This document shows, piece by piece, positions 44,970 through 54,434 of a DNA stretch of 64,000 bases (position 1 is the stretch's first letter; every line of letters begins with the position of its first letter). The stretch is from assembly GCA_963838155.1 (NCBI GenBank), contig CAWIQE010000020.1, forward strand, positions 1 through 64,000. Reading direction: 5' to 3'. A program made the translations under genes and the position numbers. Source of the DNA: Pararhizobium_B sp963838155. GTDB lineage: Bacteria > Pseudomonadota > Alphaproteobacteria > Rhizobiales > Rhizobiaceae. The notes beneath the pieces were generated by a model that was not told the origin of the DNA, did no database searches, and saw only the letters and a list, made by a program, of their open reading frames with translations.

Positions 44970-45107
44970 TCGGCGGCGACTCCAGACTGCGGAGCCGCCG
45001 CCGCGCGGCCGGCGGCTTGTCGACCTGTCAATTTGAGTATCAGTTTGACTTCAGTTTTTACACCGAAGCGGTGGTCGGCAGCGATCTCCGTTGAGCCCGT
45101 CTCGGCA

Positions 45108-46244
45108 TCACGTTTCGGCGACGACTGGCGGAAAGCTCTCGACGACGCAGCGGATTAGATGCGACTGCTGGTTCACGCCCATCTTTGAATAGATCGATTT
45201 AAGATGGGTTCTGGCCGTGTTGAGTGACACAGACAGGGCTAGCGAGACATAGGGCATGCCGCGTCCCATGGCGGTAAGCCGGGCGACCTCCGATTCGGTC
45301 GCGGTCAGACCGAACCGGTCCGCGAGCTGCTTCGCCGACGGCAAATGCGAGGGATTTGCCGGATCGGTAATAAAGATCGTCGCAACCGAGTCGGATCGTT
45401 CGACGAGACCTGGCATTGCTGGCGACCCGCGATAGGGTGCGACCAGCAGCGTGAAATCCGGGGCGCCGGAGGGCCGCTCGACATAGATGTAACTGTCTGA
45501 ACCGCCCACCCCGTCTGCTTGCCGCCCGATCGCGGCCGATAACCGGTCGTGTTCGGATTTCCGTGCGAGCACGAGTTTTTTTCCGATCTGATTAATCCCG
45601 TCGCACATTGACAGGATGCGCTCGCCCTCCTGGTTCGCGAATGTCACCGACATGCCGGCTCCGACGCTCACGACGCCGACAAGAAGCCGCTGCAGCGCGC
45701 CCGAAAGCATCGCAACGTCATTCGAAAGTCTCGCCATTCGCTGATGAATGCCTATCGCACGCTTAAGATGGGGCATGAGGTGGCGCAGCGTTTCTACCGA
45801 TCTCTCGTCCAGTGGCCCGCGCTTTTCGTTGCGAAAGCATAGCAGCGCACTAAGGCTGATCTCATCCCGAAATACCGGCGAGATTATGCCATGGAAGAGA
45901 CCCTGCTGGACGAACAGAGCTTGGTGACCGGGATCGGCCAGGAAGGTGCGGTCATCGGCAATCTTGCGGCGGTCGATCAGACTGCCAACGGGGTTTACGA
46001 TGCAGGCAGCTACGCCAGCATAGTCCGGTGTCGCGTGATCCCGCTTGTAGGCCTTGACCGCGGATGGATCAAATTCATGTAGCCAGTTGTAACCCGCAGA
46101 CGGTTCCGTCAGCGGAGTGTGGCAGAGATATATCGAAGAATGACCGGTCAAGTCCGACAGTTGTCGCAAGACGTCCGGCCATTGCTCCGGTTCGATAGCT
46201 GCATCGTAGATCTGTGCAACGAGTCTGTTCATCGGCGTAAGCAT
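45108..46244 (-). CDS. LuxR-family transcriptional regulator
   Basis: 378 residues. The N-terminal ~300 residues form an unassigned sensory region (PAS-like stretch LQRLLVGVVSVGAGMSVTFANQEGERIL). The C-terminal LuxR helix-turn-helix is clear (FGLTATESEVARLTAMGRGMPYVSLALSVSLNTARTHLKSIYSKMGV). GGAGG lies 7 bases before ATG 46244. No acyl-homoserine-lactone synthase gene is nearby, so the signal is unknown. A divergent small membrane protein gene starts 131 bases away. Confidence 0.88.
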   Translation of the reverse strand: MLTPMNRLVAQIYDAAIEPEQWPDVLRQLSDLTGHSSIYLCHTPLTEPSAGYNWLHEFDPSAVKAYKRDHATPDYAGVAACIVNPVGSLIDRRKIADDRTFLADPGHQALFVQQGLFHGIISPVFRDEISLSALLCFRNEKRGPLDERSVETLRHLMPHLKRAIGIHQRMARLSNDVAMLSGALQRLLVGVVSVGAGMSVTFANQEGERILSMCDGINQIGKKLVLARKSEHDRLSAAIGRQADGVGGSDSYIYVERPSGAPDFTLLVAPYRGSPAMPGLVERSDSVATIFITDPANPSHLPSAKQLADRFGLTATESEVARLTAMGRGMPYVSLALSVSLNTARTHLKSIYSKMGVNQQSHLIRCVVESFPPVVAET

Positions 46245-46375
46245 CTCGACGCCTCCAGTCCGTCTTCCAGATTAACACGCCGCCTGGCTTCTGCCTCACC
46301 TGATCTGGTGAAGCGGTCGCCGGCACCGGCTCCTAGTCTTGCGTTTGAGCACCGAATGTCTCAGAGGAGCCGACG

Positions 46376-46906
46376 ATGCAAATCCTCGATATCAACACGT
46401 TGACTGACTGTGTGGGTTATGTGGCGAGCGGCCTGGTGCTGGCGACCTTCTGTTTTTCGAGCCCCACCCGGCTCAGGCTAGCCGCTCTCGCAAGCAATCT
46501 GGCGTTTATGACCTTTGGATATCTGGGCGACATTTACCCGGTCATGGCCCTGCACGCGGTTCTCTTTCCAATCAATCTCGTCCATCTGACACGGCTGCTC
46601 GGGTCGCCCTTGTCGGTCTCGCATTCGGTCCCTGAGGCCCGGCTCGGCAGTGCACGTGTTTCGTCACCGCCCCAGGATCGTCTGCGAGGTCAGCAGCTCA
46701 GCCGCCCCGTCGCGGCGATCCCTACACCCGCAGCCGAAATCAAGCGAATGGCTTCGTACGAGCCGCGACTGCTTCATGCTGCATCCGCCCCGGATGCAGA
46801 CCTGAGCCACTCTGCTCTCACCTCAGCAAAGCTTCGCCCGTCGCCATCAAGGATCGCCTCCTTGCCGGTCTCGGCCTGCCAGCGCTCTATGGCTACGTCG
46901 ACATAG
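46376..46906 (+). CDS. Small membrane protein (YgjV-like N-terminus)
   Basis: 176 residues. Residues ~10-80 hold about three hydrophobic helices (DCVGYVASGLVLATFCFSS, LAALASNLAFMTFGYLGDIY, MALHAVLFPINLVHLTRLL), resembling the YgjV family of inner-membrane proteins. The rest is low-complexity Ser/Ala/Pro. Its last 130 bases overlap the 3' end of the antisense methylase gene, so the C-terminus may have been altered by recombination. AGAGGAGCCGACG precedes ATG 46376. Confidence 0.55.
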   Translation: MQILDINTLTDCVGYVASGLVLATFCFSSPTRLRLAALASNLAFMTFGYLGDIYPVMALHAVLFPINLVHLTRLLGSPLSVSHSVPEARLGSARVSSPPQDRLRGQQLSRPVAAIPTPAAEIKRMASYEPRLLHAASAPDADLSHSALTSAKLRPSPSRIASLPVSACQRSMATST

Positions 46907-48000
46907 GCCGGGCTGATCTCCATCGCATAGACGCGCCGGCCGTTCGCCTCGCCCGCCATGATCTGCGAGCCGGACCCAGAGAAAGGCTCGTAGCAGAGCC
47001 CGCCGCGGGCGACGTGCTGGCGCATCGGAATGCCGAAGGCGTCGAGCGGTTTCGGCGTCGGATGGTCGGGCCGCTCGTCCTTGACGAAGCCCGGCATCTC
47101 CCAAATCGATGGGAGCATCTCATCGGCCACCTTCGGCGGCCGCTTGCCCTTGATCCAGCCCATAAAGCAGGGCTCGTGTTTCCAGAGGTAGTGGGAGCGA
47201 GTGAGCACGCCGCGGTCCTTGACCCAGATGATCTGCTGATGAACGAAGGCTCCGGCCTTCTCCCAGCAGGCCTCGAGCATCGCCTGGCGGCGCGAGGCAT
47301 GCCAGCAGTACCAGGCTGCATCTTCGGTGATCGCCTCGGCCACCGCGGCGGCGATGAAGCCATCGTAGAGTTCCGCACCCTGGCTCGAATCGTCCCAGGT
47401 CGTGCCGTTCGAGGCGGGCGAGCACTTGCTTCCGGCCGGATGGTTGGAGGCGTCGTAGTCGACGAGATAGGGCGGGTCGGTGGCAAACAGCGTTGCGCGC
47501 TCGCCGTTCATCAGGCGCCGCACGTCATTACAGCTGGTGCTATCCCCGCAGAGCAGCCGATGCTCGCCGAGCAGCCAGAGGTCGCACGTGCGCGAGACGG
47601 GGTTGCGCGGCGGCTCGGGAATGACGATCGGCGCCGAACCATCAGCGGCACCTTCCCCTTCCGGCACGTAGGCGAGCAGCTTGTCGAGCTCGCCGTCCGA
47701 GAAGCCGACCAGCGACAGGTCGAAGTCGTCGGCAAGCAGTTCGTTCAGCTCTCCCGACAGCAGCTCCTCGTCCCAACTCCCGAGTTCGGTCAGCTTGTTG
47801 TCGGCGATGCGATAGGCGCGCCGCTGTGCCTCGGTCAGATGTCCGAGCACGATCACCGGTGCCTCGGTCAGTCCCAGTTCGGTGGCGGCGAGCACCCGGC
47901 CGTGGCCGGCGATCAGCTCGCCGTCGTCTCCGACAAGGCAGGGGACGGTCCAGCCGAACTCGGCCATGCTGGCAGCGATCTTCACCACCTGGTCGGGACC
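46774..48000 (-). pseudogene. ParB-like/DNA methyltransferase fusion, 5' truncated
   Basis: The minus strand encodes a ParB-like nuclease-fold domain (VVKIAASMAEFGWTVPCLVGDDGELIAGHGRVLAATELGL) followed by a DNA N4/N6-methyltransferase with DPPY (TLFATDPPYLVDYDAS) and a later FSGSGS AdoMet motif, the order of beta-class enzymes common in phages and plasmids. The normal beginning of the ParB-like domain is missing: homology stops near 48000, where the opposite-strand gene begins, so the open frame further upstream is antisense noise. Without a native start it is probably not expressed properly. Confidence 0.7.
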
Positions 48001-48618
48001 CTCGCCTTCGCCCCATCCGCATCGGACGCGCCGGCGGCTCCCGCCCATCCACTGAAGACGATCGGACAAACCAGCAAGCCGGAGGTGGTGCCATCCCTGA
48101 TCGTGTTCAATGCGGGGGGAGCGACGCTCGAGGATGGCAAGCTGGTGCTGAGCGAGGTTTCCTCCAATTCGATCGTTTTCGCAGACAGGCCCGTCAGGGC
48201 CGCAGGCCACGATCTCACAGCCCATGTCATCGACGACTGGGCAAGCGGCGCGAACAATTTCGCCAGCGACCCGCCCAATGCCACGGTGTCGGCCTTCAGC
48301 AAGCAGGGCGACACGGTCGCCGATGCTGTCGTAACGCTGAAATCGCCGAAGCTCGAAGGCAGGACGCTGACATTCGACGTCAACGTGCTGGAGGGGAGCC
48401 TCGAAGGTGGCGACGGGGCAGCCGCCTTATTCATCGAAATCATCGGTCGTCCGCTGACACCGATGTCCTTTGCCGGCGTCGACCGGCGCATGATGCGTCG
48501 CGGCGCCTTCTATGCGGGAGCCGCCGTCGGTGCTGCCGCGCCTTACTACTACCATCCCTATGGCTACGGCTACCCGCCGCCGCGCTGCGGCTATTATCCC
48601 TACCCCCCTTGTTACTGA
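48001..48618 (+). pseudogene. Exported hypothetical protein, 5' truncated
   Basis: The coding text starts inside a signal peptide (LAFAPSASDAPAAPAHPLKT) and continues PEVVPSLIVFNAGGATLEDGKLVLSEVSSNSIVFADRPVRAAGH, then ends in a Tyr/Pro-rich hydrophobic tail (YYYHPYGYGYPPPRCGYYPYPPCY). The start codon and early signal peptide are lost at the junction with the methylase fragment. I know the family only as a conserved exported protein of unknown function. Confidence 0.6.
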
Positions 48619-48801
48619 GCGGGCTCGCCTCATCTTGTCGGAGTGTCGGACACGAGGTTCCGTCGCCGCGCGCGGCGGCGGCGAGCCTGTCCTCCGTCTC
48701 GGTCGTCTCTATGCCCTGCGGCCGGGAACGATCCGGCAGCAGGCGGTTCGTTGTCCGCTGCGGGTGAACCTGAAAAGTCCGAATCGAGGAAGGAAGACAC
48801 A

Positions 48802-49191
48802 ATGGCCTATACGATCGACCGAACGTTCGAGACGACCGACTTCGACGACGTCGTTCACCGCACCCGCGATGCGCTCTCCGCGGAAGGGTTCGGTGTCCTG
48901 ACGGAAATCGACGTCAAGGCGACGATGAAGAAGAAGCTCGACGTCGTCGTTGAAGACTATCTCATACTGGGAGCTTGCAACCCGAAGATGGCGCACGAGG
49001 CGATGAAGCTCGAGCCGCGCGTCGGCGCGATGCTTCCCTGCAACGTGATCATCCGGAAGACGGGCGATCATACGGTCGAAGTCAGTGCGATCGATCCCGT
49101 CGCATCCATGGCGTCGATCAATAATGACAGCCTGAAGTCACTCGCCGGACAGGTCCGCGTCATGCTGGGGAAAGTCGTCGACGCCGCCTGA
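48802..49191 (+). CDS. DUF302 domain protein
   Basis: 129 residues, covering the whole DUF302 domain: DFDDVVHRTRDALSAEGFGVLTEIDVKATMKKKLDV, YLILGACNPKMAHEAMKLEPRVGAMLPCNVIIRK and VSAIDPVASM. ATG 48802 follows GAGGAAGGAAGACACA. The family is a small ligand- or metal-binding fold of unsettled role, often near redox or resistance genes. Confidence 0.88.
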   Translation: MAYTIDRTFETTDFDDVVHRTRDALSAEGFGVLTEIDVKATMKKKLDVVVEDYLILGACNPKMAHEAMKLEPRVGAMLPCNVIIRKTGDHTVEVSAIDPVASMASINNDSLKSLAGQVRVMLGKVVDAA

Positions 49192-49302
49192 CGGAACGCG
49201 GAACGGTCGCTCCTGCCGGCGGACGGTTTTGATCTTGCCCGGAAGGGCGTTGAACAGGGGCTTCACCTGGCGAAGCAAGATGCAAAGGAAAGGAAGCTTG
49301 CC

Positions 49303-49788
49303 ATGTGCATGGATTGCGAGAAGAAGGTCGGACGGAGAGACCTTCTGACCTCCGGCACGGCCGGCTTCGCCGCGCTCGCATTCGGCGGCGGATTGCGCCA
49401 GGCACGTGCCGCGGAGGGGGCACCGACCGCACTTTCTCCCGGCAAGGCGCTGGCTGCGCTGAAGTCGGGAAACGAGCGCTACGTCAGTGACCCGGAACTC
49501 TGCTCGGTCGATCTTGCAACGCAGCGGAGCGCCGTTGCGGCGCACCAGGCGCCGTGGGCGACGGTGATCTGCTGCGCCGATAGCCGCGTGCCGCCCGAGC
49601 TGATCTTCGGCGGACGGGGCGTCGGCGAACTCTTCGTCGCGCGGAACGCCGGCAACCTTGTCGACACCGCTACCCTCGGCACGGTCGAATACGGGGCAGC
49701 CGTGCTCGGGTCGCCGCTGATCGTCGTTCTCGCCCACACCGCCTGCGGTGCTGTGAAGGCGGCCTGCGACGTCGTCACCAGGCACGCC
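49303..49788 (+). pseudogene. Beta-carbonic anhydrase, 3' truncated by IS6
   Basis: A Tat-type leader (GRRDLLTSGTAGFAALAFGGGLRQARA) precedes the catalytic core, in which both zinc-site blocks are present: CCADSRVPPE and AHTACGAVKAAC. The gene runs into the IS6 terminal repeat at 49789 after VVTRHA, and the chain ends in nine element-encoded residues. About 60-80 C-terminal residues are therefore missing. The original would be an exported carbonic anhydrase. Confidence 0.85.
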
Positions 49789-50598
49789 GGTGCTGTCACA
49801 TTGTTTTTGCGTTAACGGCTTGCCGATAAGGGGCGTGGGCATGACTGACGCTGCCGCCCGTTACAAGAACCATCGCTTTCCGCCGGAGATCATCGCCCGT
49901 GCCGTCTGGCTCTATTACCGATTCCCGTTGAGCCTGCGCCATGTCGAGGAAATGCTGCTGGAGCGCGGGATTGTGGTTTCCTACGAGACGATCCGCCGAT
50001 GGGGCCGAAAGTACGGCCCCGAGTATGTCCGTCGCCTGCGCCGCAAGCCGCCCTCGTCAAATGATGTCTGGCACCTCGACGAGGTGGTGATCGCCATTGC
50101 CGGCAAGAAGCACTGGCTGTGGCGGGCCGTCGATCAGGAAGGCTACGTGCTCGACGAGATCGTCCAGACCCGCCGCAACACCAAGGCGGCCAAGCGCTTG
50201 CTGACCCGACTGCTGAAGAAGCAGGGCATGGCGCCCAAGCGCATGATCACCGACAAGCTGCGCTCTTACGGCGCCGCGAAACGCCAGGTCATGCCGAATG
50301 TCGAGCATCGCTCGCACAAGGGCCTGAACAACCGGGCGGAGAATTCTCACCTCCCATTCCGCAAACGAGAACGCGTGCGCCAGGGCTTCCGGTCGATCGG
50401 CTCATTACAGCACTTCGTGTCCGTCTTCTCCGCCGTCCGCAACCGCTTCGTTCCATCCCCTACAAACCGCTCCGCTTCCCAGATCCGAAAGCATCGCCTT
50501 CAGGCCATCGCGGAATGGAACGCCGTAAGCCATCGGCCTGCCTGAGCAGCGGGCGCCGAGGGTCCATGCGCCCCTTCTTCAAACAACGTGACAGCACC
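49789..50598 (+). mobile_element. IS6-family insertion sequence
   Basis: An 810-bp element with one transposase gene and terminal inverted repeats beginning GGTGCTGTCAC (left 49789, right read inward from 50598). The flanks GGCACGCC and CGCCATGA do not match, so there is no 8-bp target duplication. Together with truncated genes on both sides this suggests that replicative transposition caused a deletion or cointegrate resolution here. Confidence 0.9.
49841..50545 (+). CDS. IS6-family transposase
   Basis: 234 residues, full length for the family. The zinc-finger-less N-terminus begins AAARYKNHRFPPEIIARAVWLYYRFPLSLRHVEEMLLERG. The DDE triad is visible as WHLDEVVI, ITDKLRSY and NRAENSHLPFRKRERVRQGF. 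ATG 49841 begins the conserved text. It is probably active, since nothing is broken. Confidence 0.92.
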   Translation: MTDAAARYKNHRFPPEIIARAVWLYYRFPLSLRHVEEMLLERGIVVSYETIRRWGRKYGPEYVRRLRRKPPSSNDVWHLDEVVIAIAGKKHWLWRAVDQEGYVLDEIVQTRRNTKAAKRLLTRLLKKQGMAPKRMITDKLRSYGAAKRQVMPNVEHRSHKGLNNRAENSHLPFRKRERVRQGFRSIGSLQHFVSVFSAVRNRFVPSPTNRSASQIRKHRLQAIAEWNAVSHRPA

Positions 50599-50746
50599 CG
50601 CCATGAATGTCGGAGAAGGTGAGGTGCTTTTCCTTCGGATGCCAGATCGGCCCTTCGGTGAATTCGAAGCGGCTCGACAGGCACTCGACCTCGACCCCGT
50701 CGCCAACCACCGACGCGAAGGCGGGATCGTGAATCTCGACGCTCAT
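50599..50746 (-). pseudogene. SMP-30/gluconolactonase-type protein, only the N-terminus left
   Basis: ATG 50746 starts SVEIHDPAFASVVGDGVEVECLSSRFEFTEGPIWHPKEKHLTFSDI, the first ~48 residues of an SMP-30 lactonase including the metal-ligand Glu in TEGPIW. The frame then enters the IS6 end and stops after GCCHVV. Most of the beta-propeller is missing. Its start overlaps the tautomerase stop, so it was part of the sugar operon. Confidence 0.8.
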
Positions 50747-50952
50747 TGTTTCTTTCTCCGGGTCTCGACGTTGGTGTCGCCGACGTACCAGTCGCGTGCG
50801 GCGACCTCCTCGAAGACGACCCAGACGTCGTCCTTGCCGATGCCGGTGACTTCGTTGATCGCGCCGGCGACCTTTTCGGCTATGGCAGCCTTCTTGGCCT
50901 CCGGTGCGTCGGCAATTACTTCCCGGACGAGCCGAATGTTGACGAATGGCAT
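50743..50952 (-). CDS. 4-oxalocrotonate tautomerase-family protein
   Basis: 69 residues starting MPFVNIRLV: the N-terminal proline after Met is the catalytic base of this family. KKAAIAEKVAGAINEVTGIGKDDVWVVFEE matches the rest. AGGGAGGACAAG lies before ATG 50952 in transcript sense. Together with the gluconolactonase remnant and the importer it suggests a sugar-acid or keto-acid pathway. Confidence 0.88.
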   Translation of the reverse strand: MPFVNIRLVREVIADAPEAKKAAIAEKVAGAINEVTGIGKDDVWVVFEEVAARDWYVGDTNVETRRKKQ

Positions 50953-51000
50953 CTTGTCCTCCCTGTGCCGGCTTCACCGCTTTGCGGCCCTGCCGTCGCG

Positions 51001-51945
51001 CTACGAAGCCTTTTGTCCGCCGGCGGCGGTGATCACGCCGACGATGATGAGGCCGGTCAGCACCAGGCGCACGCCGGCGCTGACGCCGAATGTGTTGAGC
51101 ATCGTCAGCAGCAGCACCAGGAACAGCGCCGCGCCCCAGACGCCCGGCACGTTCGACTTACCGCCGGCGACCGACGTCCCGCCGATGACGACGACGGCGA
51201 TCGAGGCGAGAAGATACTCGTTGCCGATATCCACGTTGGCGCCGCGGAAGTAGCCGGCGAGCAATGCCCCGTCGATGCCGGCGAGCGCCCCCGAAAGCGT
51301 ATAGGTCAGGAATCGCACGCGGCCGACCCGGATGCCGGCAAGCCATGCCGCCCGCATGTTCTGGCCGATCGCCAGCACGGACCGCCCGTAGACCATGCGT
51401 TGCAGCAGGATGCCGGCGGCCAGCGCGAACAGCGCCGTGAGGATTGCCAGCAACGGTATGCCGAAGAAACGGATATCGGTGAAATGGGCGAAGCCCGGCG
51501 GCGGCTTGATCTGCAGTCCGCGGCCGTAACTGATGTCGACGGACAGGACGACGAAACTCGACGACAGCGTGGCGATGATCGGCGGGATCTTCAAAGCCCA
51601 GATCAGCAGGTAGTTGGCGACGCCGACGGCGGCGCCGCTGGCGATGGCGGCGAGAAGACCGACGACGATCATCGCGTCGTTGCCGTCCATGATCTTCATT
51701 GCCACCGCACTGGCAAGGCCGATATTCGCCGGCAGCGAAAGATCGACGTTTCCGGGCCCGAGCGTGATGACGAACATCTGGCCGATGCCGACGATGACCA
51801 TGAAGACGGCAAGCGACAGCCCGGCCGTGATCATGCCGCCGGCGCCCTGTCCGCCGGTGAAGATGATGGCCGCAAGCCAGACGAGGATCGCGCCGACGAA
51901 CGACCAGATCCAGGGCTTGCTGATCAGCATCCGGAGCCTCGTCAC
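51001..51945 (-). CDS. Ribose-type ABC permease (RbsC family), second
   Basis: 314 residues with the BPD_transp_2 fold: VGIGQMFVITLGPGNVDLSLPANIGLASAVAMK, YGRSVLAIGQNMRAAWLAGIRVGRVRFLTY and IGGTSVAGGKSNVPGVWGAALF. A GTG start at 51945 directly abuts the previous permease's TAG. About eight to ten membrane segments. It pairs with the next-upstream permease to form the channel. Confidence 0.9.
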   Translation of the reverse strand: MTRLRMLISKPWIWSFVGAILVWLAAIIFTGGQGAGGMITAGLSLAVFMVIVGIGQMFVITLGPGNVDLSLPANIGLASAVAMKIMDGNDAMIVVGLLAAIASGAAVGVANYLLIWALKIPPIIATLSSSFVVLSVDISYGRGLQIKPPPGFAHFTDIRFFGIPLLAILTALFALAAGILLQRMVYGRSVLAIGQNMRAAWLAGIRVGRVRFLTYTLSGALAGIDGALLAGYFRGANVDIGNEYLLASIAVVVIGGTSVAGGKSNVPGVWGAALFLVLLLTMLNTFGVSAGVRLVLTGLIIVGVITAAGGQKAS

Positions 51946-52920
51946 CTACGCCTCCTTGCGCACGATGAGCGCGCGTGCGGCCAGCACGACGATCAGGATC
52001 ACGCCGTTGGCACCGGTCTGCCAGTCGGGCGGGATATGCATGAAGGTCAGCAGCGGCGACGCGGCGAGCGCCAGCGTCAGCGCACCGATGACGGCACCGA
52101 CCGGCGAGACGCGCCCGCCGACGAACTCGCCACCGCCGAGAATGGCGCCGGCAATCGAAAGCAGCGTGTAGCCGTTGCCGATATTGGCGTCGCCGGACGT
52201 GGTTATGCCGATCAGCGCAAGTCCCGAGAAGACGCCGAACAGTCCGGCCAGCGCGAACATCGCCACCTTGGTCCTGAGCACCGACCATCCGGCACGGCTG
52301 ATCGCCTGCGGATTGCCGCCCGATCCGCGCAGCACCGCTCCGTAAGAAGTGCGCATAAGCCCGACATGGACGACGGCGGCGATGACGATTGCAGCGATGA
52401 TCGGAAACGGCACGAAAGGCGGCTTGAAGCCCATCAGATCAAGCAGCCAGCCCGGTGCCATCCCGCCCGGTTTCGGCAGCACCAGGATTGCAAGGCCCTG
52501 CCAGACGAAGCTCATGCCCAGCGTGACGACGATGGAGGGCAGGTTGCGCAGGTAGATCAGCGCGCCGAGCCCGGCATAGACCCCGACCGAGGCGATAAGG
52601 ATCACGCAGCCGAGCAACGGCGCTTCGTGCAGCCACGTCGCTGCCACGCAGCCGATGAAGCCGACGAAGGTGCCGATCGACAGGTCGAGTTCGTTGACCG
52701 TCAGTATGAACATCTGGCCGATCGTCGCCAGGGCGATCGGAATGGCCAGGTTGAGCATCAGGCTGAAGCCGAAATAGCTGATGGCGCGCGGGTTGAGATA
52801 GGCAATGGCGATGATGATGAGGCTGATGGACAGCGCCGGCAGCAGGGCGCGCAGCAGGCGGCGCGAATTCGAGATCCTGGAACGAATCGGCGAAGCCGCG
52901 GCAGCAGGTTGCCCGGCCAT
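51946..52920 (-). CDS. Ribose-type ABC permease (RbsC family), first
   Basis: 324 residues from ATG 52920, whose A is shared with the ATPase TGA stop. Core blocks: PIALATIGQMFILTVNELDLSIGTFVGFIGCVAATW, VLRGSGGNPQAISRAGWSVLRTKVAMFALAGLFG and LGGGEFVGGRVSPVGAVIGAL. The N-terminal 25 residues are cytosolic and Ser/Arg-rich. The N-E-L-D-L-S-I-G stretch is typical of sugar channels in this family. Confidence 0.9.
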   Translation of the reverse strand: MAGQPAAAASPIRSRISNSRRLLRALLPALSISLIIIAIAYLNPRAISYFGFSLMLNLAIPIALATIGQMFILTVNELDLSIGTFVGFIGCVAATWLHEAPLLGCVILIASVGVYAGLGALIYLRNLPSIVVTLGMSFVWQGLAILVLPKPGGMAPGWLLDLMGFKPPFVPFPIIAAIVIAAVVHVGLMRTSYGAVLRGSGGNPQAISRAGWSVLRTKVAMFALAGLFGVFSGLALIGITTSGDANIGNGYTLLSIAGAILGGGEFVGGRVSPVGAVIGALTLALAASPLLTFMHIPPDWQTGANGVILIVVLAARALIVRKEA

Positions 52921-54389
52921 CACGATGCCTCCGCGAAGGATGACTGGATCACGGCTTCTTCGGAAATCTCCGAGCGCGCCAGTTCGGCGACGATGCGGCC
53001 ATTGCGGAAGACATAGACCCGGTCGCAGTTTTCCAGCTCGTCGGTTTCCGTCGTGTACCAGATGAAGGTGCGGCCGGCGCCGGCCTGCTCGCGAATGAGG
53101 CCGTAGACTTCGAGCTTGGTGCCGATGTCGACGCCGCGCATCGGGTCGTCCATGAGGATGATCTCGGCGTTCGAACTCAAGGCGCGCGCAAACAGCGCCT
53201 TCTGCTGGTTGCCGCCGGACAGCGACAGGATGTTGTTGTTGAGATCGGGCGTGCGGATGCCGATCGTCTTTTGCCATTTCTCGGCCAGTTCGGCTTCGAG
53301 GGCAGGGGAGACCAGCCATCCGCGGCGCAATTCCCGGATCGAACGGATGCCGATATTGCGGGCAATCGACCACAGCGGAAAGATGCCGTCCGTCTGGCGG
53401 TCGCCGGCGACGAGCGCTACCGGGCCGGCGACATCGATGCCTGCCTTGCGCTGGGCGGACGCCGAAAAGACATCGAGCAGAAGCGCCGTCTGCCCGTGGC
53501 CGGCAAGTCCGGCAAGGCCGATCACCTCGCCGCGACGGGCGGACAGTCCCTTGTCGTCGCCCCGGCCTTTGGAGCGGACGCTGACCATTTCGGGGGCTTG
53601 GTTTTCCCTTGCGCCCTCATGCGCGACGGCAACCGCCTCCCGAGCGGCGACGCCGCCCATCGCCTTGACCAGCCCGTCACGGTCGAAGGCGGTCGCGGCG
53701 TCGGCGGCGACGACCTTTCCGTCGCGCATGACGAGGATGCGGTCGGAATTCTCGAGGATCTCGCCCAGGAGATGCGAAATCAGGATGCAGCTCAAGCCGG
53801 CGGCGATCGCCTTTCGGACATAGGCCAGAAGCTGGCTCGCGGTGTGCGGGTCGAGCGACGAGGTCGGTTCGTCGAGGATGACGAGATGCAGCGGCTCCGC
53901 CGACACCGTGAAGGCGCGGGCGACCTCCACCATCTGGCGGCGCCCGATCGACAGGTCGCCGACGATGTCCGATGTGCTGATTCCGTGGCCTGGAAAGATA
54001 TCGTCCAGCTTCTCCAGAATGAGGCGGCCGGCGCGCCTGCGCCATCCGAGGCCGCTGAGAGAGGGATGACTGACGTAGGTATTTTCGGCGACCGTCAGGT
54101 TCGGGCAGAGCGAAAGTTCCTGGAAGACGCAGCGGATGCCGAGCCGGTGCGCCGCCTGAACCGAATAGCCCGATTGCTCGGTTCCATGGATGACGATCCG
54201 GCCGGTGTCGGGAGTGCCGGTGCCGGCCAGCATGTGCATCAGGGTCGACTTGCCGGCCCCGTTGTGACCGACCAGGCCGACGCACTCGCCGGGCCTGACG
54301 ACGAAGTCGACCCCGTCGAGGGCACGGACGGCGCCGAAATGCTTTTCGACGCCGTCGAGAGCGACAATGCTCGCCACGCTATCCGACAT
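52920..54389 (-). CDS. Ribose-type ABC transporter ATPase (RbsA family, two cassettes)
   Basis: 489 residues with two tandem ABC domains. The first has Walker A VGHNGAGKSTLMHMLAG, LSIGRRQMVEVARAF and Walker B LVILDEPTSSLDP. The second is degenerate at Walker A (LAGLAGHGQTALLLDVF) but keeps LSGGNQQKALFARAL and EIILMDDPMRGVDIG, as in RbsA proteins. It is the only dedicated sugar-importer ATPase in the window, so the two incomplete sugar importers elsewhere have no partner here. Confidence 0.92.
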   Translation of the reverse strand: MSDSVASIVALDGVEKHFGAVRALDGVDFVVRPGECVGLVGHNGAGKSTLMHMLAGTGTPDTGRIVIHGTEQSGYSVQAAHRLGIRCVFQELSLCPNLTVAENTYVSHPSLSGLGWRRRAGRLILEKLDDIFPGHGISTSDIVGDLSIGRRQMVEVARAFTVSAEPLHLVILDEPTSSLDPHTASQLLAYVRKAIAAGLSCILISHLLGEILENSDRILVMRDGKVVAADAATAFDRDGLVKAMGGVAAREAVAVAHEGARENQAPEMVSVRSKGRGDDKGLSARRGEVIGLAGLAGHGQTALLLDVFSASAQRKAGIDVAGPVALVAGDRQTDGIFPLWSIARNIGIRSIRELRRGWLVSPALEAELAEKWQKTIGIRTPDLNNNILSLSGGNQQKALFARALSSNAEIILMDDPMRGVDIGTKLEVYGLIREQAGAGRTFIWYTTETDELENCDRVYVFRNGRIVAELARSEISEEAVIQSSFAEAS

Positions 54390-54434
54390 GGAGGCTCTGC
54401 CGTTGCCGTTGGAAGATCACGCGATCGCCACCGA

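Noticed and set aside
50746..53016. 756-codon plus-strand open frame
   Set aside because: Low-complexity Asp/Arg/Gln text opposite two intact RbsC-type permeases.
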